Below, one piece after another: positions 40,688 through 49,441 of a stretch of 64,000 bases of DNA. A program made the translations under genes and the position numbers. The notes beneath the pieces were generated by a model. The model was given only the letters and a program-made list of their open reading frames with translations. It did not search any database and had not been told where the DNA came from. Source of the stretch: Micromonospora sp. C28SCA-DRY-2 (GTDB lineage Bacteria > Actinomycetota > Actinomycetes > Mycobacteriales > Micromonosporaceae); NCBI RefSeq assembly GCF_030519475.1, contig NZ_JAUMKD010000002.1:615501-679500 (forward strand). Direction: 5' to 3'. Each line of letters opens with the position of its first letter. Positions within the stretch are counted from its first letter, which is position 1.

Positions 40688-40751
40688 CCCCCGACCGGCC
40701 ACCGGACACCCGCCGGTGCGGTCGACCCGCGGCGCCCGATCCATGGGATGC

Positions 40752-41870
40752 TCAGCCCGGGCCGGCGGGGACCGGCTCGCGGGTGCCGGGGTGCGGCACG
40801 GTCCCGGCGATGAACCGCCGGTAGACCTCCTCGTAGCCGCTCGCGATCCGGTCCCGGGAGAAGCACTCCGCGACGTGCGCCACGCAGTCGGCCGGGTCGA
40901 GGCGGTTCGCCGCGCGGACCGCCTCGGGCAGCTGGTCCTCCCGGTCGCAGATCAGCCCGGTCACCCCGGGCCGGATCAGCTCGGGCACCGCCCCGCGGTT
41001 CAACGCCACCACCGGGGTGCCGGTCGCCATCGCCTCCACCATCACCATGCCGAACGGCTCCTCCCACTGGATCGGCATGATCAGGCAGCGGGCGTCGACC
41101 AGCAGGCGCAGCGCGGCGTCCCGGTCGGCGTCGAGCACCACCGTCACGTCCTCGCCGAGCAGCGGGCGGACCACCTCCTGGTAGTAGCGGCGTTCGGGCG
41201 GCTCGTTGCACTTGCCGGCCAGCACCAGCGGCAGGCCGGCCGCGCGGCAGGCCCGGATGGCCGCGTCCGGCCCCTTGTCCGGGCTGAACCGGGCCAGCCA
41301 GAGCACCGGCCCGTCACTGGGCGCGCGCTTGCTCGGCACGCCCCGCAGGTCCATCGCGTTGTGCACCGTGCCCATCCAGGGCAGCCGGGGGTTCAGCCGC
41401 CGCTGGGCGTGCGAGATGGCCACCAGTCCGACGCCGTGGTCGGTGTCGCTGAGCACGGTGCCGTACTCGCCCACCGGGTTGCCGTGCACGGTGGCCACCG
41501 TGGGAACCTGCCGCCGGCCGGCGACCAGCGGGCCGATGGTGGTGTGGTCGTGGATGACGTCGAAGTCGGCGGCGGTCACCAGTTGGTTCACCCGGGCCAG
41601 GTGGGCCAGCTCGGGCAGCGCCTCGCCGAGCCGTTCGAACTGCAGGTCCGGCACGGTGGAGACGACGTCGGCGCTGGTTCGGTGCTCCCGCCCGGCGCCG
41701 AACAGGGTGACCGCGTGCCCCCGCGCGGCCAGCGCGTCCACCAGCACCGCGACCACCTGTTCCAGCCCGCCGTAGCCGGGCGGGGGCACCGACAGCCACG
41801 GCGGGACCACCATCGCGATCCGCAGGGGCCGCTCGCGCGAACGGTCGGCCGACAGGTGGTTCAAAGCCAC
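40752..41870 (-). CDS. GT4-family glycosyltransferase
   Basis: 372 residues of the GT-B fold. VVPPWLSVPPPGYGGLEQVVAVL is a typical N-terminal acceptor block. FDVIHDHTTIGPL, TVHGNPVGEYG and the nucleotide-sugar site EEPFGMVMVEAMATGTPVVALNRGAVPELI are characteristic of retaining GT4 enzymes. Donor and acceptor are not predictable. It stands between the kinase and BON genes without clear operon partners. The 133-bp gap upstream holds nothing I can name. Confidence 0.87.
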   Translation of the reverse strand: MALNHLSADRSRERPLRIAMVVPPWLSVPPPGYGGLEQVVAVLVDALAARGHAVTLFGAGREHRTSADVVSTVPDLQFERLGEALPELAHLARVNQLVTAADFDVIHDHTTIGPLVAGRRQVPTVATVHGNPVGEYGTVLSDTDHGVGLVAISHAQRRLNPRLPWMGTVHNAMDLRGVPSKRAPSDGPVLWLARFSPDKGPDAAIRACRAAGLPLVLAGKCNEPPERRYYQEVVRPLLGEDVTVVLDADRDAALRLLVDARCLIMPIQWEEPFGMVMVEAMATGTPVVALNRGAVPELIRPGVTGLICDREDQLPEAVRAANRLDPADCVAHVAECFSRDRIASGYEEVYRRFIAGTVPHPGTREPVPAGPG

Positions 41871-42003
41871 GGATCCTCCCCCGTCCGTCCCCTCGGTGCG
41901 CGGGCCGTCCGCCGGTCTGCCCGCCCGCCTCGACCGGCCGGGTCATCCGGATCGGCGGCGCATTCCCGGTGGCGATCCCGCTAAACCGGACATCCCGGGG
42001 CGC

Positions 42004-42675
42004 TCACCCACCCACCAGCAGGTTGTCGCGTACCGCCGCCACGCCCTCGGCGGACCACGCCGTCCGTTCCGCCTGGTCCCGTTCCCACCAGGAGCGGACC
42101 ACGCCGTCGAGGACGACGGTGTCGCCGTCCACCGTCACGGTCACCCGCTCGGTGCCGATGCCCCGGGCCAGCGCCCGCTGGATGTCCCGCCGGGTGCGCT
42201 CGCCGTCCGGGCGGGTCGCCGGCCGCACCTCGACCAGGTTGGTCACCCCGCGGACGCCGCGCAGCCGGCGGATCTCGCGCTCGGCGGTACGCCGCTGCCA
42301 GCCGAACTCCACCGCACCGCGGAGCATCACCCAGCCGTTGGCCACCGTGACGTCGAGCCGCTCGGCGGGGACGAAGCTGTCCCACTCCAGCGCCCGGCTG
42401 ACGGCGATGGCGATGTCCTCGTCGGTGCGCTCGGCCGAACCGGGCAACCGGACCTCGACGTCGTCGGCCACCACCCGTACGCCGCGGACCCGCTGCGCGC
42501 AGCGCTCGGCCGCCCACTTCGCCGCGGTGCTGTCGACCCAGCCGGTCAGCGTCACCACGCCGTCCCGCACGGTGACGCCGATGTCGTTCGGTTGCACCCG
42601 CACGTCCCAGGCCAGTTCCTCGAGCACGTCCCGCTGGATCTGCGCGTCGGTCCGGACGCTCGTTGCCGTGGTCAT
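42004..42675 (-). CDS. Triple BON-domain protein
   Basis: 223 residues made of three BON domains: about 11-77 (IGVTVRDGVVTLTGWVDS), 84-150 (LDVTVANGWVMLRGAVE) and 158-222 (VTVTVDGDTVVLDGVVRS). Each has the alpha-beta-beta-alpha-beta plan and the G-x-V-x-L-x-G turn. BON domains are thought to bind phospholipid membranes. No signal peptide is visible, so it probably works inside the cell at the membrane. GAGGGTGCG precedes the ATG. Two hairpins separate it from htrA upstream. Confidence 0.87.
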   Translation of the reverse strand: MTTATSVRTDAQIQRDVLEELAWDVRVQPNDIGVTVRDGVVTLTGWVDSTAAKWAAERCAQRVRGVRVVADDVEVRLPGSAERTDEDIAIAVSRALEWDSFVPAERLDVTVANGWVMLRGAVEFGWQRRTAEREIRRLRGVRGVTNLVEVRPATRPDGERTRRDIQRALARGIGTERVTVTVDGDTVVLDGVVRSWWERDQAERTAWSAEGVAAVRDNLLVGG

Positions 42676-42732
42676 CGCACCCTCCCGTACGCCTGCCGGG
42701 TCTCCTGCCGACGGTGCCGGCGCGCCGGGTGA

Positions 42733-42763
42733 GGGCGGTTCACCCGGACCGGGTGAACCGCCC
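42733..42763. terminator. Second hairpin of a tandem pair after htrA
   Basis: GGGCGGTTCACCC (42733-42745) and GGGTGAACCGCCC (42751-42763) form a perfect 13-bp stem with a 5-nt loop, 12 bp from the larger hairpin next to it. Confidence 0.75.
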
Positions 42764-42774
42764 GGGAAAGGAGT

Positions 42775-42823
42775 GGGCGGCGGGTGACGGGACCAACCCC
42801 CTTGGCCCCGTCACCCGCCGCCC
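42775..42823. terminator. Large hairpin terminator after htrA
   Basis: GGGCGGCGGGTGACGGG (42775-42791) and CCCGTCACCCGCCGCCC (42807-42823) form a perfect 17-bp stem. The 15-nt loop adds a CCAA/TTGG pairing. It is the main stop for the three-gene regulator-kinase-protease operon. Confidence 0.85.
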
Positions 42824-42850
42824 GTGGGAGGAGGCAGGCTTCGGTACGGA

Positions 42851-44524
42851 TTAGGACGCTTCGGCGAGCGTCACGGTTGCCGTCGACTCGGATCCGTTTC
42901 GCTGGTAGGTCACCTCGACCCGGTCGCCGACCTTGCCGGCCTGCACGGCACCGACCAGGTCGTTGGAGTCGTTGATCACCTTGTCGCCGAAGCGGGTGAT
43001 CACGTCGCCCTGGCGCAGGCCGGCCTTCTCGGCGGCGCTGCCCGGGGTGACGGCGGCGACCAGCGCCCCGCCGTCCGGGGCGGCGTTGACGCTCACGCCC
43101 AGCGACGGGTGGCTGACCTTCTCACCGCGCTGGAGCTTGCCGGCCACGTCCTTGGCCTTGTTGCTCGGGATGGCGAAGCCCACCCCGATGTTGCCGCTGC
43201 CCTGGCCGGCCGTGGCGATGGCGGTGTTGATGCCGATCACCTCGCCGCGGGTGTTGACCAGCGCGCCGCCGGAGTTGCCCGGGTTGATCGGCGCGTCGGT
43301 CTGCAGTAGCCCGGAGATCGAGCTGGCGCCCTGGCCCGGGGCCTGCCGCTGCTCCCCGCTGCCGGCCTGGATGGTGCGGTCCCGGGCGCTGAGGATGCCG
43401 GCGGTCACCGAGCCCTGCAGGCCCAGCGGGCTGCCCAGGGCGAGCACCTGGTCGCCGACCTGCATGGCGTCGCTGTCGCCGAAGGTGGCCGGCTTCAGGC
43501 CGCTGACCCCGGAGGCCTTCACCACGGCCAGGTCGGTCTTCGGGTCGGTGCCGACGACCCGCGCCTGGGCGCTCTTGCCGTCGGCGAAGACCACCCGGAC
43601 GCTGTTCCCGCCGGCCGCGGCGACCACGTGGTTGTTGGTCAGCACGTAGCCGTCGTCGCTGAGGATCACGCCCGATCCCTCGCCGCTGTCGGTGGTGATC
43701 GACACGACGCTGTCCTGCACCGAGGCGGCGATCCGCGGCAGGTCCGCACCGTTGATCACGGGTGCGGCGGAGTAGGTGCGGGTGATCCCGCCGGAGTCGC
43801 CGTCCACGGCGAGCGCCAGCGCGCCGCCGGCGACGCCGGAGCCGAGCATCAGCGCCAGCACCGCGACGCCCGCACCGGCGAACTTGGCGATCCGGCCGGG
43901 TCGCGGCGCGGGCTGCGCCGGCGCCCAGGGCGGGGTCGGCTGGCCCGGGTGCTGCTGCGGGAAGGCGCCTCCGGGGTGGCCCGGCTGACCCCCGCCGGTC
44001 CAGCCGGAGTGCTGCCCGGAGTACCAGGGGCCGCCCGGGTAGCCGCCGGCGCCCGGGTGGCCGGGCCCGCCGGCCGGGTACGGGTGCCCGCCGGCCGGGG
44101 CGTGGCCCGGCTGGCCGGAGGTCGGGTACGGGGCGGCGGACGGCGCGGCCGAGGTGGGCTGGGCCGCGACGGCCGCGACCGGGACGGTGGGCTCGTTGCC
44201 GGCCGGGGCCTGCTCCGGCAGCCGGACCGGGGCAGGCGACGTGCCGTCGGCCGGCCGGCCGGCACCGGGGTGCTCGGCGGTGGGGTGCTCGGCGGGCCCG
44301 GTGGCGGGCTGGCCGACGGTCGGCCCGGCGGGCGGCGTGGCGACCTCGGCGGTCGGCTCGGCGGCCTCGGCGGACCGGGCGGCGGGATCGGCGGCCGGGC
44401 CCGCCTCGGTGGTCGGGGAGTCGGACTGCGCGCGCTCGACGTGCGGCAGCTCGGCGGTGGGGTGCGACGGCTCGGCGTCGGTGGGGGCCGGCCGGCGCTG
44501 CGGGTCGGACTCGTACTCGGTCAT
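42851..44524 (-). CDS. HtrA/DegP-type membrane-anchored serine protease with PDZ domain
   Basis: 557 residues. The first 210 are a disordered Pro/Gly/His-rich cytoplasmic region, then a transmembrane helix (213-240), a trypsin-like domain with triad H299 (TNNHVV), D331 (TDLAVVK) and S418 (GNSGG), and a C-terminal PDZ domain (about 460-550). It should degrade or chaperone misfolded proteins outside the membrane. The ATG at 44524 follows GGTGGAG. It lies 62 bp after a histidine kinase gene, and the order response regulator-kinase-HtrA matches mprA-mprB-pepD of mycobacteria, so envelope-stress induction is likely. Confidence 0.9.
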   Translation of the reverse strand: MTEYESDPQRRPAPTDAEPSHPTAELPHVERAQSDSPTTEAGPAADPAARSAEAAEPTAEVATPPAGPTVGQPATGPAEHPTAEHPGAGRPADGTSPAPVRLPEQAPAGNEPTVPVAAVAAQPTSAAPSAAPYPTSGQPGHAPAGGHPYPAGGPGHPGAGGYPGGPWYSGQHSGWTGGGQPGHPGGAFPQQHPGQPTPPWAPAQPAPRPGRIAKFAGAGVAVLALMLGSGVAGGALALAVDGDSGGITRTYSAAPVINGADLPRIAASVQDSVVSITTDSGEGSGVILSDDGYVLTNNHVVAAAGGNSVRVVFADGKSAQARVVGTDPKTDLAVVKASGVSGLKPATFGDSDAMQVGDQVLALGSPLGLQGSVTAGILSARDRTIQAGSGEQRQAPGQGASSISGLLQTDAPINPGNSGGALVNTRGEVIGINTAIATAGQGSGNIGVGFAIPSNKAKDVAGKLQRGEKVSHPSLGVSVNAAPDGGALVAAVTPGSAAEKAGLRQGDVITRFGDKVINDSNDLVGAVQAGKVGDRVEVTYQRNGSESTATVTLAEAS

Positions 44525-44586
44525 GTCTCCACCTTGCCCCTGCGCTCTGCGATCAGCCTGGAATCGGCCTGAAGGTTGGCTGAAAA

Positions 44587-46149
44587 TCACTCGCCGTCGA
44601 TGTCCACGTCCGGCACCAGCGGCAGCCGGACCCGGAAGGTCGCTCCCCCGCCCGGGGTCTCGGCCACCTCGACGGTGCCGTGGTGGGCGGCCACCAGCGC
44701 GGCGACGATGGCCAGGCCGAGCCCGGTGCCGGTGTTGCCACCGGCCCGCCGGGTACGGGCGGCGTCCACCCGGTAGAACCGCTCGAAGACGCGTTCCGCC
44801 TGTTCGGGGGCGAGTCCGGGGCCGGTGTCGGCCACCTCCACGACTGCCAGGTTGCCGGGCTCGGCGCGCAGCCGCAGGGTCACCGACGCCTCCGCCGGGG
44901 TGTGCGTCAGGGCGTTCGTCATCAGGTTGCCGATGATCTGCCGGAGCCGGCCGTCGTCGCCGTAGACCACCAGGGGCCCGGAGCCGGGCTCGATCTCCAG
45001 CTCGATCCGGCGTTCCGGCGCCATCACCCGGGCGGCCTCCACCGCGTCGCTGGCCAGCACCGGTAGCTCAACCGGGGCGAGGGAGAGCGGCCGCTCCCGG
45101 TCCAGCCGGGCGAGCAGCAGCAGGTCCTCCACCAGCAGGCCCATCCGGGCCGCCTCGTCCTCGATCCGGCGCAGCAGGTCGGCGGTCTGCTCCGGGGCGC
45201 GGGCCGCGCCCTGCCGGTACAGCTCGGCGAAACCGCGGATGGTGGTCAGCGGGGTACGCAGCTCGTGCGAGGCGTCCGCGACGAACTGCCGCATCCGCTC
45301 CTCCGAGCGCCGGGCCCGGGCCTCGGACGCCTGCGCGGCGACGGCCGCGTCCCGGGCGCTCGCCTCGGCCGAGCGGGCCGCCGTCTCCGAGGCCGCCCGG
45401 GCGGTGAAGGCCGCCTCGATCTGGGTGAGCATCGCGTTCAGCGCCCGGGAGAGCCGGCCCAGCTCCGAGGTGGGGCACTCCTGCCCCTCCTCCGGGTCGG
45501 GCACCCGGCGGGTCAGGTCGCCGCCGGCGATGGCGGCGGCCGTCCGCTCGATCTCCACCAGCGGTTTCAGGCTGGTCCGGACGATCGCCGCACCGATCGA
45601 GGCGAGCAGGATCAGCACCGACCCGCCGACCAGGACGTCGATCCAGACCAGCCGGGCGACCGCCCGGTCGACGTCGGTGAGGTGCTGGCCGAAGGCCAGG
45701 ATCCGACCGTTGTCCAGCTCGGTGTAGAGCATCCGCCAGCGGGTGTGCCCGTCCACCGACCGGACGGTGAACGGCTCGCCGACCTCCTCGGCGAACCCCT
45801 GGTAGCTGGTCGGCGTCCGGGGTAGCTCGCCCGAGCGCAGCCCGGAGTAGTAAGCGGTCGGATCGACCCTGCCCGATGGAAAGGCCTGCGCGGCCACGTA
45901 GTCGCTGGGGATACCGACGAAGATCTTGTTCCCCTCGACCTGCGCGCGTTCGAGCGCCTGCGCCACCCCGTTCGTGCCGCCCCGCAGTTCGTTGTCGACC
46001 TGGTCGATCAGGTAGCTGCGCAGGAAGACGGCGGTGAGCGAGCTGATCACCAGCAGCGCCAGCGCCACCAGGGCGAGAACCGAGGTGACCAGCTTGACCC
46101 GGAGCGGGACGCTCCGGAGTCGGAGCTTCGCCTGGTGGACCGTGTTCAC
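44587..46149 (-). CDS. Sensor histidine kinase, envelope-stress (MprB-like) type
   Basis: 520 residues. Two transmembrane helices (about 20-43 and 169-190) frame an extracytoplasmic sensor of about 125 residues. HAMP follows (about 191-245), then an unusually long Ala/Glu/Arg coiled coil (250-288), the HisKA domain with phosphorylated H295 (DASHELRTP) and a HATPase domain (NLMTNALTHTP, DTGPGLAPEQ, GTGLGLAIV). The GTG start overlaps the response-regulator stop (GTGA). The pair plus HtrA forms one operon; feedback through the protease, as in mprAB-pepD, is inference. Confidence 0.92.
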   Translation of the reverse strand: MNTVHQAKLRLRSVPLRVKLVTSVLALVALALLVISSLTAVFLRSYLIDQVDNELRGGTNGVAQALERAQVEGNKIFVGIPSDYVAAQAFPSGRVDPTAYYSGLRSGELPRTPTSYQGFAEEVGEPFTVRSVDGHTRWRMLYTELDNGRILAFGQHLTDVDRAVARLVWIDVLVGGSVLILLASIGAAIVRTSLKPLVEIERTAAAIAGGDLTRRVPDPEEGQECPTSELGRLSRALNAMLTQIEAAFTARAASETAARSAEASARDAAVAAQASEARARRSEERMRQFVADASHELRTPLTTIRGFAELYRQGAARAPEQTADLLRRIEDEAARMGLLVEDLLLLARLDRERPLSLAPVELPVLASDAVEAARVMAPERRIELEIEPGSGPLVVYGDDGRLRQIIGNLMTNALTHTPAEASVTLRLRAEPGNLAVVEVADTGPGLAPEQAERVFERFYRVDAARTRRAGGNTGTGLGLAIVAALVAAHHGTVEVAETPGGGATFRVRLPLVPDVDIDGE

Positions 46150-46847
46150 GCCGCCGGCTTGCGCAGCACGTAACCGACGCCCCGGAGGGTGTGGATCAGC
46201 CGGGGCTCGACGTTGTCCACCTTGCGCCGCAGGTAGGAGATGTAGGACTCGACGATGTTGTCGTCACCGCGGAAGTCGTAGTTCCAGACGTGGTCGAGGA
46301 TCTGCGCCTTGGACAGCACCCGGTTGGCGTTCAGCATCAGGTAGCGCAGCAGCTTGAACTCGGTCGGCGAGAGCTGCACCCGCTGGCCGGCCCGGTGCAC
46401 CTCGTGGGTCTCCTCGTCCAGTTCCAGGTCGGCGAAGGTGAGCCGGGACGGGGCCTGCTCGCCGGTGCTGGTGCGTCGCAGCACCGCCCGGATCCGGGCG
46501 GTCAGCTCCTCCAGGCTGAACGGCTTGGTGACGTAGTCGTCGCCGCCCAGGGTGAGCCCGCGGATCTTGTCGTCGGTGGCGTCCCGGGCGGTCAGGAAGA
46601 CCACCGGGGTACGGGTGCCCCCCTCGCGCAGCATCCGGATCACCTCGAAGCCGTCCAGGTCGGGCAGCATCACGTCGAGCACCACCAGATCGGGCCGGTG
46701 GTCCTTGGCGGCGCTCAGCGCGGAACTGCCGCTGGTCGCGGTGGCCACGTCGAAGCCCGCGAACCGTAGGCTCGCGGAGAGCAGTTCGAGGATGTTGGGA
46801 TCGTCCTCGACGACGAGCAGTCGCGCCTCGGTCTGGGTAGCGGGCAT
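46146..46847 (-). CDS. OmpR-family response regulator, MprA-like
   Basis: 233 residues. The receiver domain has the acidic pair in LLVVEDDPNI, phospho-acceptor D58 (LVVLDVMLPD) and the conserved lysine in DDYVTKPFSLEEL. The C-terminal winged helix (about 130-230) is of the OmpR/PhoB type: LSPTEFKLLRYLMLNANRVL and VESYISYLRRKVD. I chose the ATG at 46847. Upstream is a 146-bp gap to the PadR gene; no repeated 8-bp MprA-like box pair was obvious to me. It is the first gene of the regulator-kinase-protease operon. Confidence 0.92.
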   Translation of the reverse strand: MPATQTEARLLVVEDDPNILELLSASLRFAGFDVATATSGSSALSAAKDHRPDLVVLDVMLPDLDGFEVIRMLREGGTRTPVVFLTARDATDDKIRGLTLGGDDYVTKPFSLEELTARIRAVLRRTSTGEQAPSRLTFADLELDEETHEVHRAGQRVQLSPTEFKLLRYLMLNANRVLSKAQILDHVWNYDFRGDDNIVESYISYLRRKVDNVEPRLIHTLRGVGYVLRKPAA

Positions 46848-46993
46848 GTGCCCATCATCCGCGCCGTCGCTGCGTCCGGCCTGGGTGGTCCCTGGAAAAA
46901 CCCTGTGAGCCGCCCCGCCAGCCGCTGGACGGCCCGCCCGGCATGCTGGGCGCGCGTCCGCCGGGGCGGGCGCGGCCCGCACGGCGGCGGAGG

Positions 46994-47626
46994 TCAGCGC
47001 AGCAGCCGGCGCAGCCCGTCCAGGGCGCCGTCGAGCAGCCGGATCGCCGTCCGCAGCTGCGCGTCGCTGAGCCGCCGGGCCCGGACCAGCGCGGCCACCT
47101 CGCCGGTGAACGCGGCCAGTCGCTCGTCGAACTCCGCCTGGGCGGCCGGTTCCGGCCCGGGCGGCGGAGGTGCGGTGGCGGGAGCGGGAGACGGAGCGGG
47201 GGCGGGTGCGGGCGGGACCCACCGGCCGCGCCGGGTCTGCCGGGTCGCCTCGCGCAGTTCCCGCTTGAGGTCGCGGACGGAGCCGCGTACCTCGCTGCGG
47301 ATCTCCCCGGCCAGGGTGGAGAGATCGGCCACCGAGGCCGCGATGTCCGATTCCAGGGCGGCCAGTTCGCCGGCCCGCTGGTTCAGCTCGGCCCGCCCGG
47401 CGTCGGTGATCTCGTAGACCTTCCGGCCCCCGGCCGCGGTGTGGCTGACCAGCCCGTCGGCCTCCAGCCGCTGCAACCGCGGGTAGATGGTGCCGGCGCT
47501 GGGGGCGTACAGGCCGAGGAACCGCTCCTCCAGCAGGCGGATCAGCTCGTATCCGTGCTTGGGGCCGCCGTCGAGGAGCTTGAGCAGGTAGAGCCGGAGC
47601 CGCCCGTGACTGAACACGGCGGTCAC
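46994..47626 (-). CDS. PadR-family regulator with Pro-rich linker
   Basis: 210 residues. The PadR winged helix is HGRLRLYLLKLLDGGPKHGY, then LYAPSAGTIYPRLQRLEADGLV and KVYEITDAGRAEL. A helical middle region and a Pro/Ala linker (about 140-162) precede a second helical segment (EFDERLAAFTGEVAALVRAR). It overlaps the DUF4097 gene upstream by 4 bp (ATGA), so both come from one mRNA and the operator-like site at 48505 would give autoregulation. Confidence 0.87.
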   Translation of the reverse strand: MTAVFSHGRLRLYLLKLLDGGPKHGYELIRLLEERFLGLYAPSAGTIYPRLQRLEADGLVSHTAAGGRKVYEITDAGRAELNQRAGELAALESDIAASVADLSTLAGEIRSEVRGSVRDLKRELREATRQTRRGRWVPPAPAPAPSPAPATAPPPPGPEPAAQAEFDERLAAFTGEVAALVRARRLSDAQLRTAIRLLDGALDGLRRLLR

Positions 47627-48453
47627 GGCAACTCCTCCTCGTCGTCGTCCACCGGACGGGCGAGCAGCGCGATGCTGCCGGAGGTGGCGGACGCCCAGAG
47701 CCTACCCTCGCCGGCGCCGAGCACCCCCTCGCTGTCGACCACCGCGCCCAGCGCGGCGTTGCCGCGTACCGCCGGGAAGCCGCTGGTGATCCGCCCGGAC
47801 GAGGTGTGCAACCGGACGGCGAGGTCGCTGTCCTCCCGGACCCGGACGGTGATGCTGCCGGAGATCGTGCTCAGCCGGATGTCGCTGCGCCGGGGATTGT
47901 CGAAGTCGCAGGTGATGGCGCCGGAGACGGTCTGCGCGCGGACCTGGCCGGGCGCGCTGTCGGCGAGGATGACCTCGCCCGAGACGGTCTCCACCTCGAG
48001 GTCGCCGGTCACCCCGAGCGCCTCCACCGGGCCCGAGGTGATCTTCGCGGCGGTCCGCCCGCGCAGCCCCATCAGGGTGATCTGGCCGGCGGTCACGTCC
48101 GCCCGGGTCTGCCGGCGCAGCCCGGAGGCGACCAGCGAGCCCTCGGTCAGGTGCAGGTCGGCGAGCACGTCGGCGGGGACCGCGACCGAGACGTCGACCC
48201 GGGGCAACCGGGCCAGCGGCCCGACCCAGAACAGCGCGTCCCACCAGCGGTTGCCGCGCGGCTGCCGGACGGACAACCGCCCGTCGCGGTGCTCGATCCG
48301 CACCGGCCGGCGGCCGACCCGGGTGACGTCCACCCGGGGCGGGCCGTCGGCGGCCACCACGTTGAGCCGACCGCTGACCAGGCGGACGTCGAGCCGGGTG
48401 ACCGGCCCGTCCAGGGTGAGCCGCTGCGGACTGTCGACGATCCACTCGGTCAT
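47623..48453 (-). CDS. DUF4097 beta-helix protein
   Basis: 276 residues of repeated short beta strands, the DUF4097 family: GLRRQTRADVTAGQITLMGL, TAAKITSGPVEALGV, EVETVSGEVILADS, VRAQTVSGAITCDFD, IRLSTISGSITVRV and VRLHTSSGRITSGFP show the S-G-x-(I/V) rhythm. No signal peptide or membrane segment is seen, so it looks cytoplasmic. Function is unknown, though DUF4097-PadR operons are common in actinobacteria. GGGAGGAA precedes the ATG. Confidence 0.85.
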   Translation of the reverse strand: MTEWIVDSPQRLTLDGPVTRLDVRLVSGRLNVVAADGPPRVDVTRVGRRPVRIEHRDGRLSVRQPRGNRWWDALFWVGPLARLPRVDVSVAVPADVLADLHLTEGSLVASGLRRQTRADVTAGQITLMGLRGRTAAKITSGPVEALGVTGDLEVETVSGEVILADSAPGQVRAQTVSGAITCDFDNPRRSDIRLSTISGSITVRVREDSDLAVRLHTSSGRITSGFPAVRGNAALGAVVDSEGVLGAGEGRLWASATSGSIALLARPVDDDEEELP

Positions 48454-48504
48454 GGTTCCTCCCTCGGCGGGCGCGGCGGGGCGCGCCGACGCCGAGGAGA
48501 CTAA

Positions 48505-48522
48505 CGCGATACATCGCGATAT
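48505..48522. promoter_or_regulatory. Candidate PadR operator
   Basis: CGCGATACATCGCG (48505-48518) is an inverted CGCGAT/ATCGCG around AC, extended by ATAT. Read on the minus strand it is a TATCGCGATGTATCGCG run upstream of TAGTCT (a possible -10 at 48498-48503) for the DUF4097-padR operon. Placement over the -35 region suits repression. Confidence 0.6.
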
Positions 48523-48562
48523 GGCAAGACGGTGTCGCGGGCGCGGGCGGGGAGGCTCGGGG

Positions 48563-49441
48563 TCAGGCGGCCAGGTCGACCTCGAACGCCGCCCGTGGCC
48601 GCGGCGCCGGTCGGGCGGCCGCCGGGCGGAGGTGTACGGCCGACTCGGCGGCCCGGGCCAGCATCCGCCGGTCCGCCCCCGGGGCGGGGTGCAGCGCGGT
48701 CGTCACGGTCACCGTGAGCACCAGGCCGGGGCTGGCCAGCACCCGCCGCAGCGACCGCCACAGGTGCTCGTCGCCGAGGAAGGCCGGCGCCGTGGTCGCC
48801 TCCCCGGTCGCCGCGTCCCGGTAGCCGATCCGCAACGGCACCACCGGAGCGCCGGTGTCGACGGCCGCCTGGAACACCGCCGGCCGGAACCCGCCCGGTG
48901 GCCGGCAACCCGTCGCCGCGCCGCACCAGGTGGTGCCCTCCGGGAACACCGCCACGGACCGACCCGCCCGCAGCGCGTCCGCCACCCGGCCGACGGTGGC
49001 CGGCAGGTCGCGGGGTCGGGTCCGGTCCACGAAGAGGGTGCCGGCGGCCCGGGCCAGCCAGCCCAGCAGGGGCCAGCCGCGTACCTCGCGCTTGGCCACC
49101 GGCCGGGCCGGCGCGACGGCGAGCACGGCCAGCACGTCCAGCCAGGACAGGTGGTTGGCGACCAGCAGCGCGCGCCGCCGGGGCAGCCGGCCGCGGACCA
49201 CCAGGCGCACCCCGAGCGCCCGGGCGGTGGCCCGGGCCCAGCCGCCCAGCGCCACCCGCCGCTCCGCCGCCGGCAGCAGCGGCAGCAGCACCGCCAGGCC
49301 GGTGCCGAGCACCAGCATCCCGAGCAGGGCGGCCAGCCGCGCGGCCCGGCGAACCGCCGGCACGACCGGGGTCCGGCCGGGCGCCGGCAGGCAGTCCGGG
49401 CCGCAGCCGGAGGCCGGCCGCCAGAGGTCGTGCCCGCTCAC
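48563..49441 (-). CDS. olsA: OlsA-like 1-acyl-glycerol-phosphate acyltransferase
   Basis: 292 residues with two hydrophobic segments near the start and a PlsC domain: VANHLSWLD gives H97-x4-D102, LFVDRTRPRDLP is motif II, VAVFPEGTTW is motif III and VVPLRIGYRD is motif IV. The GTG start overlaps the preceding OlsB-like gene (GTGA). In ornithine-lipid synthesis OlsA adds the second acyl chain to lyso-ornithine lipid. The gene pair supports that role, but general lysophosphatidate acylation cannot be excluded. Confidence 0.78.
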   Translation of the reverse strand: MSGHDLWRPASGCGPDCLPAPGRTPVVPAVRRAARLAALLGMLVLGTGLAVLLPLLPAAERRVALGGWARATARALGVRLVVRGRLPRRRALLVANHLSWLDVLAVLAVAPARPVAKREVRGWPLLGWLARAAGTLFVDRTRPRDLPATVGRVADALRAGRSVAVFPEGTTWCGAATGCRPPGGFRPAVFQAAVDTGAPVVPLRIGYRDAATGEATTAPAFLGDEHLWRSLRRVLASPGLVLTVTVTTALHPAPGADRRMLARAAESAVHLRPAAARPAPRPRAAFEVDLAA

